A stretch of 64,000 nt of DNA from Tetrapyrgos nigripes (taxonomy: Eukaryota > Basidiomycota > Agaricomycetes > Agaricales > Campanellaceae): assembly GCA_013368315.1 (NCBI GenBank), contig JAACJM010000055.1:248001-312000 (forward strand). The letters run 5' to 3'. The translations under genes and the position numbers were made by a program. A model generated the notes under the pieces. The model ran no database searches, was not told the origin of the DNA, and saw only the letters and a program-made list of their open reading frames with translations. How positions within the stretch are numbered: the stretch's first letter is position 1; each line of letters begins with the position of its first letter. Positions 1-10,290 of this stretch are shown piece by piece.

Positions 1-237
1 GAGGATGAGGCAGACGAAGACGACGTAGATGCCGGTGTGGTCGTTAAGCAAGAGTACGAGGACGAAGCTGATGAGGCTCAGGACGAGGGAGCCTCAGACG
101 TGGATACAGACGAGGTTTATGATGATGAAGATGACGAGGACGACGATGCAGGACACGCTCACTTCTTGGGCCCACAGTCGGCTGTTCATTATGGTGGCCA
201 TATGCCAGCAGTGCTAGCAGCTGGCTACTGGGCTTAG
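1..237 (+). CDS. 3' end of an acidic protein (partial)
   Basis: The reading frame is open from the first base and ends with a TAG stop at 235-237, so this is the C-terminal part of a gene that begins outside the window. The visible 78 residues are dominated by Asp and Glu (runs such as DDEDDEDDDAG) and then end in a neutral, Gly/Ala-rich tail with several His residues. Highly acidic tails occur in histone chaperones, nucleolar proteins and transcription factors, but nothing here is specific enough to name a family. No intron is evident in the visible part. Confidence 0.6.
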   Translation, partial: EDEADEDDVDAGVVVKQEYEDEADEAQDEGASDVDTDEVYDDEDDEDDDAGHAHFLGPQSAVHYGGHMPAVLAAGYWA

Positions 238-434
238 ATTGCCTTCAGTTTCATTGAAGTCAGACGAGTAGAAGGGTTAGTTGCCTGCGCTAGAGGTTGA
301 GTGGAACATCGATTGCCTTACTTTTTGGATTCTGGGAACGACTTTTACATACGATATCATGATTTTTTTCTGTATACTTAGCTGTGGTACATAGAGCATA
401 GGATGGGATAGGAATAGCGAAAGACAACTTGTAC

Positions 435-1186
435 AGTAGCTGCGAAAATTGATGCCGCTACCAAATTTGGAAAGTGGCTGTGTTGACGCGTCATCCCTCC
501 TTCTCCTCATCGTACCCAGCCTCTACAGCACAATAGAACCTCGTAATACACCTAAGAAAGTTGTAGGCAGCTAGTAGCTACTATTCTCTACTGTAATATT
601 AAAAAAGATCTGTGAGAAACTACGGGGTGCTGCCTAGGTTAGGAAAAAGGAATAATAGGGCTGTTCTCAGCACTCCTCCCTAATGAGCTTCCAAATAGGG
701 AGTAAAAAGCTGTCTATAGACTGGAAGAGTCATTCCCTTCCACCCAAATAGAAAACCGGAGCTGTACAATGACTGAGGAAGGCCGGGTATCCACTTCTGG
801 GCTGTATGATTCCTCAGAGAATGTGGATCAAGTTCCGAGATAGCCAATGAGTCTGGGAGCTCTAGAAAGGTGCCTTGAAGATCTATCAGTCAATTCCTAG
901 TAACTAGACACCAGGTTTGAGAGCGAGAGCCATCAACAAGGTTGCTGATGAACAGGAAGAGCATTTTACTGTGTCTGCCCATTGCAGCGCTATTGTATCT
1001 GTTTTTATGTATCCTTTTCGTTATTATAGTAGGTAATAGCAGTTACTAGCTGCCTACAACTTTCTTAGGTGTATTATGAGGCTCTACTGTACTATAGAGG
1101 CTGGGTACGATGAGGAGAAGGAGGGATGACGCGTCCACACAGCCACTTTCCAAATTTGGTAGCGGCATCAATTTTCGCAGCTACTG
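435..1186. mobile_element. Tc1/mariner-type MITE, 752 bp, long inverted repeats
   Basis: The first about 165 bases (435-600) return as their reverse complement at about 1020-1186. The ends read CAGTAGCTGCGAAAATTG and its inverse, and each end is flanked by TA (433-434 and 1187-1188). A TA duplication with CAGT-type ends is the signature of Tc1/mariner elements. The centre has no coding potential, so this is a non-autonomous copy. It lies about 100 bp upstream of the cytosine deaminase start codon and could influence that promoter. Confidence 0.85.
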
Positions 1187-1286
1187 TAATCTACTTCATT
1201 TTTTTGGGATTCGGTCCATGGACTTCGGACCTGTCTGAGAAGGTCATATGTACTACTTGAATGGATCTAGATAACGATAGCAGTTA

Positions 1287-1920
1287 ATGCCTTTCTCAAA
1301 GGACTCTGACCAGGTTGGCATGCGTAAGGCACTGGAAGAGGCCTACAAGAGCTACAACGAAGGGGGTATTCCTATAGGCGCTGTTCTTCTGCAATCCAAC
1401 GGCACAATCCTGGGCACTGGACATAACGAACGAATTCAGAAATCTTCTGCAACTTTGCATGGCGAGATATCCGCACTAGAGAATGCAGGCAGGTTGAAGC
1501 CAGAGGTGTATAGGGATTGCACGATGGTGAGTAAGGGGTCACTTTGTCGAGAGAACTGAGTTGAAAATGCATCCATAGTACACGACATTGAGGTGCGTTC
1601 ACTCTTACACAACTGCATCTGCAGCTGATGAATTTGCGTGCACCGTAGCCCGTGCAGTATGTGCACAGGAGCAATACTGCTGTACAAAATCCCTCGACTA
1701 GTCATTGGGGAAAACGTCAACTTTATGGGCAGCGAAGAACTCTTGAAGAGCAATGACGTAGATATTATTGTCTTGGATGACGAGGAATGCAAAAGCCTCA
1801 TGAAGCGCTTTATAGCAGAGAAACCACAGGTGATCCAACACTGTCAAACGAGTTCTGCACTTGTTCAGCTGACATCTGAGCCGCCAACAGGATTGGAACG
1901 AGGACATTGGGGAGGTTTAG
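1287..1920 (+). CDS. FCY1: Cytosine deaminase (Fcy1-like), 4 exons, 154 aa
   Basis: Zinc-dependent deaminase that converts cytosine to uracil in pyrimidine salvage, cytosolic in yeast. My model is join(1287..1526, 1579..1592, 1649..1829, 1891..1920), total 465 nt in frame. The zinc ligands are visible: HGE in ATLHGEISALEN (exon 1) and the two Cys of SPCSMCTG (exons 2-3). The family C-terminus follows, ending DWNEDIGEV. Exon 2 is a 14-nt microexon coding YTTL plus the first two bases of Ser. It supplies the residues just before the catalytic PCxxC motif, and without it the motif cannot be joined in frame. Introns are 52, 56 and 61 nt, all GT-AG. Length matches the roughly 158-residue yeast enzyme. 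A MITE sits just upstream. Confidence 0.93.
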
Positions 1921-2090
1921 GTACTTTCTTGATAACTCTTCAGAGTGGTTTCTTGGTCAGAGGGTAGATTTCAATGGTGGTAGCGGTAGCTCGTAGTGGT
2001 TGCTGTAGAACTCTGAATTATGCTTAGTCATCGACACGGTCGAGACCGAAACCGTGCAGCCTGTTGGCAGTTCACTCAGAGTCAAATGTC

Positions 2091-3408
2091 ATGGACGCGA
2101 CAATCGCTCAATTCATCTTTATTTCCTACTTCTCAGTTATCATCTTTCTCCTGGCAGTAATCTTGAAAAGTATACCTTGGTCACAAGCCAAATTATACCA
2201 TGGAGTTCGACGCAAGGCCGTTTTGTTCTCGTCCCTAACGTTGGGTTCATTTGCCCATACGTGGTACTGTAAGTCTTCCTCGTACTACTTGTTAAAAAGA
2301 GTTCTCCGTATGCTCAAGTGCATTAGACATGTTCAAATTCTTAGCTGTCAGTCCAGGATTTCCTCTGCTTTGCTTCGACGTCCTAACTTGACCATTGGCT
2401 CACATTTGCAGCGGAGTTTCCAAGACTACGAGACACAGAAGAGTGTCTCACAAGCATTAGACAAAGCATCCCTGTCTGAAAGAATTACTGCGTGGCTCAT
2501 TGACAGTACTCTGTTTGAGCAAGCCTGGGCGACAGTCTGTGCAGGACCATTAAACTGGTGGTGGAGTGAGCAAATTTGCGCGTACACCGTTGGTGCATGG
2601 ACAGTTTTCCTCTTCGTTGAAGGTGCGCTATTACCGTTACATGCAATTCATACAAAGCTCACATCTCTACGTATCATGGTACCCAACAGGCCAAAGATAC
2701 AAAGTGAAACACATCTGGGCATATATGCTGCTCGGTCAACTAGTCGCGATCTCTGTAGCGAGTAATCTTTTTTATCTCGCTTTATCCCTCTCCAGCTACA
2801 CTCCAGGTCCAAACGAAATAACCCTCCGAGCAAAGCCTATTCTCTGGCTCAGTATCCTCATATCCCTATTGACCGTCGCCAATACGCCCTACACCACCGA
2901 ACAAACATTCCTCCCAAATCTCCTCATCATGCACGCTATGCTCACTGTGCCTCTTTTTTACGTCTCCTTCCGAAAATATTCCTTCGACTCAACGGGACGC
3001 TTTTCCATTCACTTTAGAACTCTGCACTTCATCATATTTCTTTTCACTTCCCTTATGCGAGCCAGGACGATTATAACCGCTTTTCAAGCGGTTCCGTATT
3101 ACACAGAGCCGTCAGTAGCGGATTTGTATTCCCTCCTAAATCTACGCCCACTCCTCCATGCTCTATGGGAGACATTACATTCCCATCCAGCGCAATCCTC
3201 CATTGGCTGGGATGCGGTATGGACAAGTGGTTCTTTTGTTGTGTGGACACTCCGGGATAGTCTGTTCAAGCTGGATCTGGTAGCGACTATGCTAGTGCAT
3301 ACGGCGTTATTTTCAGCAGGAACGGTTGCTTCGTTTTTAGAACTGTCTAAAGGGAAAGGGAGAAAAGAGCGAGCGGGGCCGGCGGCGACGGTGAAAAAGG
3401 AGGAGTAG
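2091..3408 (+). CDS. Multi-pass membrane protein, 4 exons, 375 aa
   Basis: The model is join(2091..2268, 2327..2346, 2412..2622, 2690..3408), 1128 nt. Exon 2 is only 20 nt, and splicing yields a continuous TWYYMFKFLARSFQDYE stretch. The encoded protein has about seven hydrophobic segments. They include one right after the start (TIAQFIFISYFSVIIFLLA), AYTVGAWTVFLFVEG, WAYMLLGQLVAISVASNL, ILWLSILISLLTVAN, and two near residues 240-310. The tail is short, basic and polar (KGKGRKER). I do not recognise a functional family, but the pattern resembles conserved fungal integral membrane proteins of unknown function. It is transcribed in the same direction as the deaminase, with about 170 bp between them. 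The ATG at 2091 was chosen because it opens directly into the first membrane segment. Confidence 0.75.
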
Positions 3409-4177
3409 AAAATGGTTGTATGTGTGGGTGGATGTGGATGTATGTACTTTATTGTCATTTGCCAGTCTTCTCGCTGAAAATCCATATCTTACCTTTCTCT
3501 CCCTTTTTCCAGAGCTCCTGCCTTTGTACACGGTATCATTATGGTCGGAGTCGGACTCTATTGTCGCATAGAATTCGTGTACAGTGCATACTATGCTAGA
3601 GAAAACACGTCTGTCTGGCTATCTTCAGCCTTCCACGGAATGCACGTTGTACGTTGTCGAGCTCGGTTCTGACTTCCCGGTTGGACCCCATAACCAGTCT
3701 TCAACGCTAAGGGCTAATAATTGCAATAAAGCAACTTAAAAAGGTCGGAAATCGAAGAAGAGTGAAAACGCACCAGTACAAGAACTGCATATCTCTGAAG
3801 TTCACGAAAGAGGGATTGTTGGTATGGGTTGGCGACAGACAGAATGAAGAGGAAACAAGGTGTGGAATGATTACGCCCCGAGCAAATCCATACATACTTG
3901 GACTGACTGCGAATGTAACTGCACTGCTGCCGTGCATCTTTCAAACAGCTTTTCGGAGTTGACAGCGGTCTGTTCTATCAAAATCAAGACATTATGCATA
4001 TTGTTCTATAGAAGCGAAGTGAGACTTAAGTATTATACGCATGATATTCGCGCTCTGCCCCAGCTGTACAAGTACCGTCATATATGCCTGCCCAAGACAA
4101 GTCTTTCGTAGTATATGATGACCTCCGGGGACCGAGACAACGTTGGAAACACCAAGACGAAAATTCCAACCATCCTT
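3409..4177. other. Intergenic, convergent 3' regions
   Basis: This stretch separates two convergent genes. Open frames on both strands are short and carry no recognisable motif or splice-supported extension. It probably holds the two 3' untranslated regions. I see no repeat or RNA gene. Confidence 0.5.
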
Positions 4178-4971
4178 CTAGGACGCGGCTGCCTGTCCTG
4201 CCAATTGATCAGCGAGTTGGTTATACTTACGAGGAATCCTCCAAAACCCGATTTCAACACCAGTAACCTCAAGCTCAGTCAGCTTATCGTTAAGTCGGTG
4301 AAATAGATCAAGGTTGGCAGGTATTTTCCCATTAGCAGTTCGCCATCCACGTCTCTGAAAGAATGAGAGAGGTTTAGAATGTTAACTAGAAGGCCAAAGG
4401 TGAAGAAGCTCACCTTCCAAGACGGATACCAGTCCGTGATACCCTTCACGACATACTCTGAGTCCATCGCAATGACACAGGTTTGGCGGCTATCGAGATC
4501 CTCACTTTGACCATGTCTCCTCGTTTTTCCGTGAATAGGGCGTTTCTCCTTCTCTGCCGCAATCAACTCATCATCCCATAATTCGCGAAGCAAGTCTAAG
4601 CCTTCCAAAGCACCAAGAAGCTCAGCGCGTTGACTCGTACGCGGCATTCCTGGATCCACATCGTTATCAACACGTCGCGAACGGCGCAGGTCGGAGCGTT
4701 CTCCTGCGACTGCGGCGATTCCGGCTCGAGGTTCGTTTCGTCCATTATTGAGACACGCGCCATCGGTAAAAATGAGCTTGTAGTGATGGCATGGGTAATA
4801 GGAGCGCTGCTCGTCCATGTGCTGGCAACATGCGACAAAGAAACACTCACAATTGCTGCAAGTGTTTTGAGTGAGAAGCAAGATATCCGCGTTATAGAAA
4901 AGATCTTCGCAGAATTTGAGCAGACGATTTTCGATGCCCTGTCTTGCACTTGAGAGGTGTATTTGATCCAT
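4178..4971 (-). CDS. Ribonuclease H (RNase H1-type), 2 exons, 244 aa
   Basis: Endonuclease fold that cuts RNA in RNA-DNA hybrids. The model is complement(join(4178..4354, 4414..4971)), 735 nt, with one 59-nt intron. The four catalytic acidic residues are in place: Asp in FTDGACLNNG, Glu in SQRAELLGALEG, Asp in AMDSEYVVKG and Asp in NQLADQLAG. The second exon supplies RRGWRTANGKIPANLDLF and the final helix. The N-terminal 70 residues contain a Cys-rich stretch (NCECFFVACC) and no evident hybrid-binding domain. An upstream non-ATG extension is possible, but the first ATG in frame is at 4971. It is divergent from the F-box gene, and a hAT element now sits in the shared upstream region. Confidence 0.88.
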
Positions 4972-5280
4972 GGCGGTTGAAAAACAAGTTGAAGACAAGG
5001 ATGATCACGGAGGTCAGACTAGTGCTGCCCGTGGCTCGACTCGACTCCAGTTAAGCCGGGAGCCAAGCCGATGTATAGCCAAGCCGAGTCAAATAAACAA
5101 TGAGCCGGCTCTATGTGACTCAGCTCTGACTCGCTTTGCAGCTTAAAATAGGGAGCTTCCATATAAAACACCCTGAAATCGTGAATTATAATCTCTTTCA
5201 GGAAACGACCCCAGCTCTAGAGCGGCGAAATAAATACAATCAAATATGAATAGTCATTCAATACAACTATAGAAAATTAT

Positions 5281-6075
5281 AGTCTCGTACCCAGACGTTA
5301 AGGGCGAGAGGAAAAATTGAGGAACAAATAAAGAGTAAATAGTGAACAAATAATGAAACAAACAAAAGGTCCTCGCCCTATAACGTCTGGTGCAATTCGT
5401 ATAGCAGGGGGCGGCGCGATACACAGCCACAGACCGCGTTACTTCTGGGCGCGGGTTTCGCGTCGTTCTTTGACCGTTACTTCACGGTCTCTCTCTCTCT
5501 CTGCCATGGCTCCAGATCCTCGAGTCATGGCCCACGAGAGGGAGACTGAAAGGTCCTATAAAAACCTCTCAACTGCTCGTCTGGATGCTGCTAGGACCCG
5601 CCCTGGAGGTTACAACTCTCAAGCATATTGTACACTACTTCATGAAGAGTTCAAGAAACGACTTCCGGGTATGGAACCATACGAATGGCAGTTGGATGTG
5701 TCAGAGGCATTGTTTCTAGGACTGGATTGCACGGTCATAGCTGGGACAGGGTCAGGGAAGACTATGCCATTTGTCATGCCGCAGTTTGCTGCGAAGGATA
5801 AGGTGTTTGGTGGGAAGGATAAAGATATGGTCATTATTATATCACCTCTCAATGCCCTTGAGGCTCAGGATGTGAGACAGAAGCAGGAGGTCAACAGCAA
5901 AACGGCAGAAGAGGTTGACGCGGTCTGTGGCTGTGTATCGCGCCGCCCCCTGCCTATACGAATTGCACCAGATCTTTCACGACGCGGATTCTTATTTGTT
6001 CCATTATTTTTTCATTATTTACCCTTTATTTGTTCTTCAAATTTTCCCCGCGTCGTGAAAGATCTGGGTACGAGA
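5281..6075. repeat. Inner fold-back with about 158-bp inverted arms, each containing its own hairpin
   Basis: Arms 5281-5439 and 5919-6075 are inverted copies of each other, sharing a GC-rich block around GGGGGCGGCGCGATACACAG. Each arm also contains an AT-rich loop bounded by a local inverted repeat. In the left arm the stem is ACGTTAAGGGCGAG (5294-5308) against 5371-5386. In the right arm it is GATCTTTCACGACGCGG (5971-5987) against 6048-6064. The loops and the outer flanks match between arms but the two stems do not, although each stem pairs with itself. Confidence 0.75.
5506..5917 (+). pseudogene. Captured N-terminal fragment of a RecQ/DEAD-like helicase
   Basis: An ATG at 5506 opens a frame encoding a Q-type motif region (YEWQLDVSEALFLG), a Walker A box (AGTGSGKT) and a motif-Ia-like IIISPLNALEAQD. 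These appear in the order found at the start of a superfamily 2 helicase core. Motif II (DEAH/DEAD) and everything after it are missing, because the frame runs into the right inverted arm and stops. This is therefore a gene fragment carried by the hAT element, not a working helicase. Large families of such RecQ-like genes are common in Agaricomycetes. Confidence 0.7.
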
Positions 6076-6254
6076 TTAAGAAAATTATGTGAATGGCTGT
6101 ATTGAAATGAACATTTGTCGACTCCATTCAGCTCAAGCCGGAGTCAATGAGTTGTTTACGGCTCGAAAGCCAAGCCGCAGCTATAACATGATCAAGCCGT
6201 TAATAGCCGAGCCGGAGTGAGCCGGAGTCGAGCCGGTGCAACACTAGGTCAGAC

Positions 6255-6934
6255 AAAGGAGCGCCATTTCCAAATAGGGAAATCTGCCTTGACCATCAGT
6301 GTCACACCTGCTCACTTCCATCTCTCAGTTCTTATCTTTCAATGTAAGAGTTTTGCGCCAAATACATTCTTCCTATCGACTAAAGTTATCTCTTCAGGGT
6401 CCGGAATTGGTTCTCTCCGTCGTGAAGCTAGCCTGCTCGGATGACGAACTTGAATGGACAGTGGCATCTTCCGCGGCCGATTTAAAGATTCAAGAAGCCT
6501 TTTCGGGCTTTTGTTTCCCAGCTTCCATTATCTGAGGATAGCCTGCATTTTAACCTCCAGGGCCCTACTAATAGTAATAGTTTTGCTTCACGTTCTAACC
6601 CTTCTGACTTGATTTTAGACGGTCTTGGAGGTCTCTCCGAGGTAGTACCAAGTCGAGCTGCCTTGGCAGCTTCTAGCTTGCTTCGATATCACACGGATGG
6701 TATTTAAGCAAATTAGGCCCCAGAGGCCTCCAGAAGCCTCCTCGTGTCTTTACGATATTTACCCTCGGACCCTGAGGCCTGACGTGTAACTTGCAGTACG
6801 TGGACAGCGCAACCGAGACCTTTTTGTTGTTCTAACCAGTTTTTCCAGACACTCCAAGGTGCCATTGGACTTTTTCTTGCCAGGAAAGATTCCTTTTCGC
6901 GTTTTGGCTTGTCGTTTGGTTCGTCTAGTTGCAG
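6255..6934. other. Upstream region of the F-box gene, no gene resolved
   Basis: Two protein-like open stretches occur at about 6400-6535 and 6500-6709. No splice pair joins them in frame to each other or to the downstream gene, and neither matches a family I know. They may be remnants or an untranslated leader. Confidence 0.3.
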
Positions 6935-8907
6935 ATGGCAGGAATGTTGAAGTGGGATTGTGAGCGCACTTTCTTTCGCTTGCAGAATTTTTTCACTGAC
7001 ATTAGCAGACCCGGAACGTATCTCGGATGTCGGGAGAGAGCTGTCCTCCATTCCGTATGAAGTCTATGAAGAGATTTTTCTCTACTTTGAACCTCGACCC
7101 GAAAACTTCGACCCCGAGCAAAGTTTTGACCTCTCGGACTGTAAACGAACTCTCATTCATATTTCCTCAGCATGTCTTCTTTTCCGCGTCATCGTTCTTC
7201 CCTTCATGTTTCGCACCATCCTCATTCCTGGCAAAGTCTACCCGAGCCATACCCGTCCTCGTGCTGTCAAGCTGTACCGTTTCTGCGAGGAAATCGTTAA
7301 AGCCCATGATCCCCAATCGACGGTTGACTCCTCCAAGACGTCCATTTTTCTACGCTGCGTCGTCCGCTACGTCAAGCAATGCGTGTTTCTGGAGTGGAGC
7401 ATAGATGAGCAGTATTGCACGGAGTTTGTCGTGTATCTGCGAGCTTTGTGCCATTTTGCCAATCTTCAGCGGTTGGTTCTTCAAAGAATGTCCCTTCCTG
7501 CGTGTGCAGAGCTGTTCAGAACCAGTCTTCCACACCTCAAGAACGTGACGGACCTTTGCCTTATCGGCTGTGACGAGTTTGGTCAGGAGCTCAGACACTT
7601 CTCATCCTATTCCTTCGTCCGCCTACACCTTACTGGACGTGAATTCTCTGATCCGGGTCGCTTGACTCACTGTCATTATATCAATCCTAAGCGATTGGAG
7701 GAATTGCAAACGGACAGCTATCTCGCTTTCCAGGCGCTGGCAAAGAGAGGCCCCATGCATTCCCTCAGAGTACTGCATGTCGCTGCTCCACGAGTCTACC
7801 AACTTGCACAGCTCCAGTTCTACGTGCATTTGGGACAAGCGCGTAACCTTGTCGAGCTGTATCTGGACAGTATTTTGTGGGTTGACCCGCTCGCTCAGGA
7901 AGCTTCACTCCAGTTCGAGAACCTGAAACGGCTCTCTTGCCCAGACCGAATGATTCCTCTTTTTGCATTTCCTGCAACAGATGCAGACGTTGCCTTGCGC
8001 ACAGTACGATTATATCCAGCTTTTGATGCCAGCGACTCAGACTCTCACATAAATGCCTTATTCCGCTACCGCACTCCATCCCCGATTTGCTACACGGTTA
8101 TAACTCGTCACGTCGCTGCCTGCCTGACAGACCTCACAATCCCTTACCTGTGGCTTCTTGGTGAATATAGAAGCCAAGGTGGAGCTGCCCGTATCTTCGC
8201 ATCCCACTTCGAGGCATACTTCCCTCGTTTGGAGATTCTCTCTATATTTGATCACGCTCAGCTGGACAACAGTGATTTTTTCTTCACCCCGGGAAACCAA
8301 TGCGACAAACGCAGTGTAAGTCATGCTATCTTGCACGCTTCTGGGACGTGACATACTCATACCCTATATCTCTTACTTGTAGGCACATGACAGAAAGCTG
8401 CTGTCAAACCTCATCGAAGCCTGCAAGCGCATCCCCAGTCTGAAGAAGGTGAATATCTCTGTGGACAGATGCTTCTCTGGCGGGATACGTAAGGCCTCGA
8501 AGGGACCTGAGATACCCTGGAACCTACCTCACCAGCTCCAGATCCTTCGTACTTGGTTCTCTAAACTCCCCAATCCCCAGCTGCGAAGCGTTTCCTTTAC
8601 ACCGCAGATTCGGTGGACTCGTGTCGGCAGTCGGAAAGTAGTCCGAGCTGCGAATTCGGGTGTTAGTGCTGGTAGTGCCGGTGATACCGTAGTCATGGAG
8701 GACCCAGAAGCTTCTTGTGTCGATGTGGAAGAAGCGACTTCATCGATCAAGACTGGCGAAGAGGGGCCCACAACGGTTTGGAAATCGCAGTGGATTCCAC
8801 ACGTCCCGTACTCTGAGCGGCATTCGGTCATTCAGATGCTGAAGAGTGAGAGGCAGTATTTGGATTACGAGGAGTGCTTTGAGCGTGCAGGGAAGGGCCT
8901 TTGGTGA
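6935..8907 (+). CDS. F-box protein, 3 exons, 618 aa
   Basis: Likely substrate-recognition subunit of an SCF ubiquitin ligase. The model is join(6935..6959, 7009..8315, 8383..8907), 1857 nt. The first exon is just 25 nt (MAGMLKWD plus one base), joined by a 49-nt intron. This start was preferred because the longer open frame begins only with GTG. The F-box lies at residues about 18-65 (ELSSIPYEVYEEIFLYF ... LIHISSACLLFRVIVLPFMF). The remainder is Leu-rich with repeated segments like LQRLVLQRMSLP and LVELYLDSI, as in LRR-type F-box proteins of Agaricomycetes. The last exon contains a low-complexity acidic/Ser stretch and ends KGLW. The target is unknown. Confidence 0.82.
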
Positions 8908-10290
8908 AGCTTTCGTCGTTGACTCTTGCCCTTACACATCTGGTAGAGTGTAAAGACCTTCTGTAAACCCCGATATTTTGTTCGGGACGTTCTATCCCGT
9001 CTAACGGTGTTGACCATTGCTCTGGTAGATGTCACCGCTTCCCTGGTCGACCGTCCTTTTTTCTTGTGCTTGGGTTGTTAGTGTCCTATCTGTAGTACTC
9101 CACTACCTATAGCAATACAAATAAGATACATCATAATCGAAGACATACCGAGACTTGCACGATAAAGCCCAGGACAAAGAGTTGGCTGGACAAGACCCTA
9201 TTTCCAAATAAGTCTAGATACTTGACCTCAACCAAACCTCAGCCTGTCGCCTCCACCTCGTCATTGAGCTCAGGACCTCCATTCACGATTCGCCATACTA
9301 GTACTCATTGTCCTCAGGAATGTATAAATTGACTCCATTGCGACATGCTCGGCTGAGTACGCACCGGCTCTTACATGTACAAGCGATCTCATCGTATCTA
9401 CTGTCCTTCTCTTCTCCTGCTTCTCATAAGCATGGAAATAGATGGTACTGGTACCTTGCGAGAAGCTGATCGTATTGATATGCATGGTATGAAGAAGTGC
9501 GCGTACATGTGCGACGGTAGTCTACCGATATAAGTAAGGACCATCTATTATTGGTACAGACCACGGAGAAAATTGTCAATGGTACATGGAAAATGGAAAA
9601 GGAGGGTCATGATAAGAAGTTACAGAACAAATTGACGAACAAGGGGCCGGCGATACACTGCAGCTGGTTTTTGACCAGGTTGAGAAGTCGACGTCGCCAT
9701 GAATGAAGAGCAGAAGGTAGATACACCACCTGGATACCAGGCTCGGTACGAGGAGCCGATCGAGCTCGAGAATCGTCAACCGATAGTTTTGAACAAGACA
9801 CGACACGACACGTAGGAAGACAGTATGGTAGGTAAAAGTAAGAGAGTAAAAAATGATAATCAGTACGTAAAAAGACAGTAGAAAGACAAGACGAGACGTC
9901 GTTATGTTGTGTAAAGAATGTAGTATGTTGGTATGAGGGTGTTGTATCAGTGTATGTATATAGTTAGTGTAGATTGAGATATTCTTCATGACAAAAGTCA
10001 AGCAAAGACGTAAAAAAGCGAGGTGAGGCAAGGCAAAGAAAAGAAAAGTAAGGACGGATGGGATGGAACAACAAGGATAAAAAAACCTATGACAACTTTT
10101 CAACCGGCAACCAAGAACCAAACGACGACAGCAACGAAGAATAGTTAAGCGAACGAGGACAGAGAACGCATGCGCACGCCGGGTAGCAGAGACGACTGCT
10201 GCAACAGACATGGACAGACAGACGGACGGACGGACAGCCAGCCAGCAAATGAAGCCAGAGCACCTTGGCCTCGAACCCGGGTCCCAATCA
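8908..10290. other. Intergenic, convergent 3' regions of the F-box and NAP1 genes
   Basis: No gene is supported here. A long open frame on the minus strand runs through this region into the last NAP1 exon, but it has no start context, family motif or splice support. It is low-complexity Leu/Ser-rich, consistent with an untranslated region. Simple GACGGACGGACGG-type repeats occur near 10215-10240. Confidence 0.5.

Larger units (their letters stand above)
5020..6246. mobile_element. Non-autonomous hAT element, 1227 bp, 8-bp target duplication
   Basis: The element is flanked by an exact 8-bp direct repeat GGTCAGAC at 5012-5019 and 6247-6254, the length made by hAT transposases. Its ends are imperfect inverted repeats: TAGTGCTGCCCGTGGCTCGA on the left, and TAGTGTTGCACCGGCTCGA when the right end is read inward. 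Subterminal regions are rich in GAGCCGG/AAGCCGA motifs in both orientations. There is no transposase. The interior holds a fold-back structure and a fragment of a helicase gene. It inserted between the divergent RNase H and F-box genes, 41 bp upstream of the RNase H start codon. Confidence 0.88.

Noticed and set aside
6299..6709. Protein-like open stretches upstream of the F-box gene
   Set aside because: No splice pair joins them in frame, there is no start or family match, and the F-box gene has a good short first exon at 6935.
10262..10285. tRNA-like B-box (GGGTTCGAGGCC on the minus strand)
   Set aside because: No A-box, anticodon arm or acceptor stem can be formed around it.
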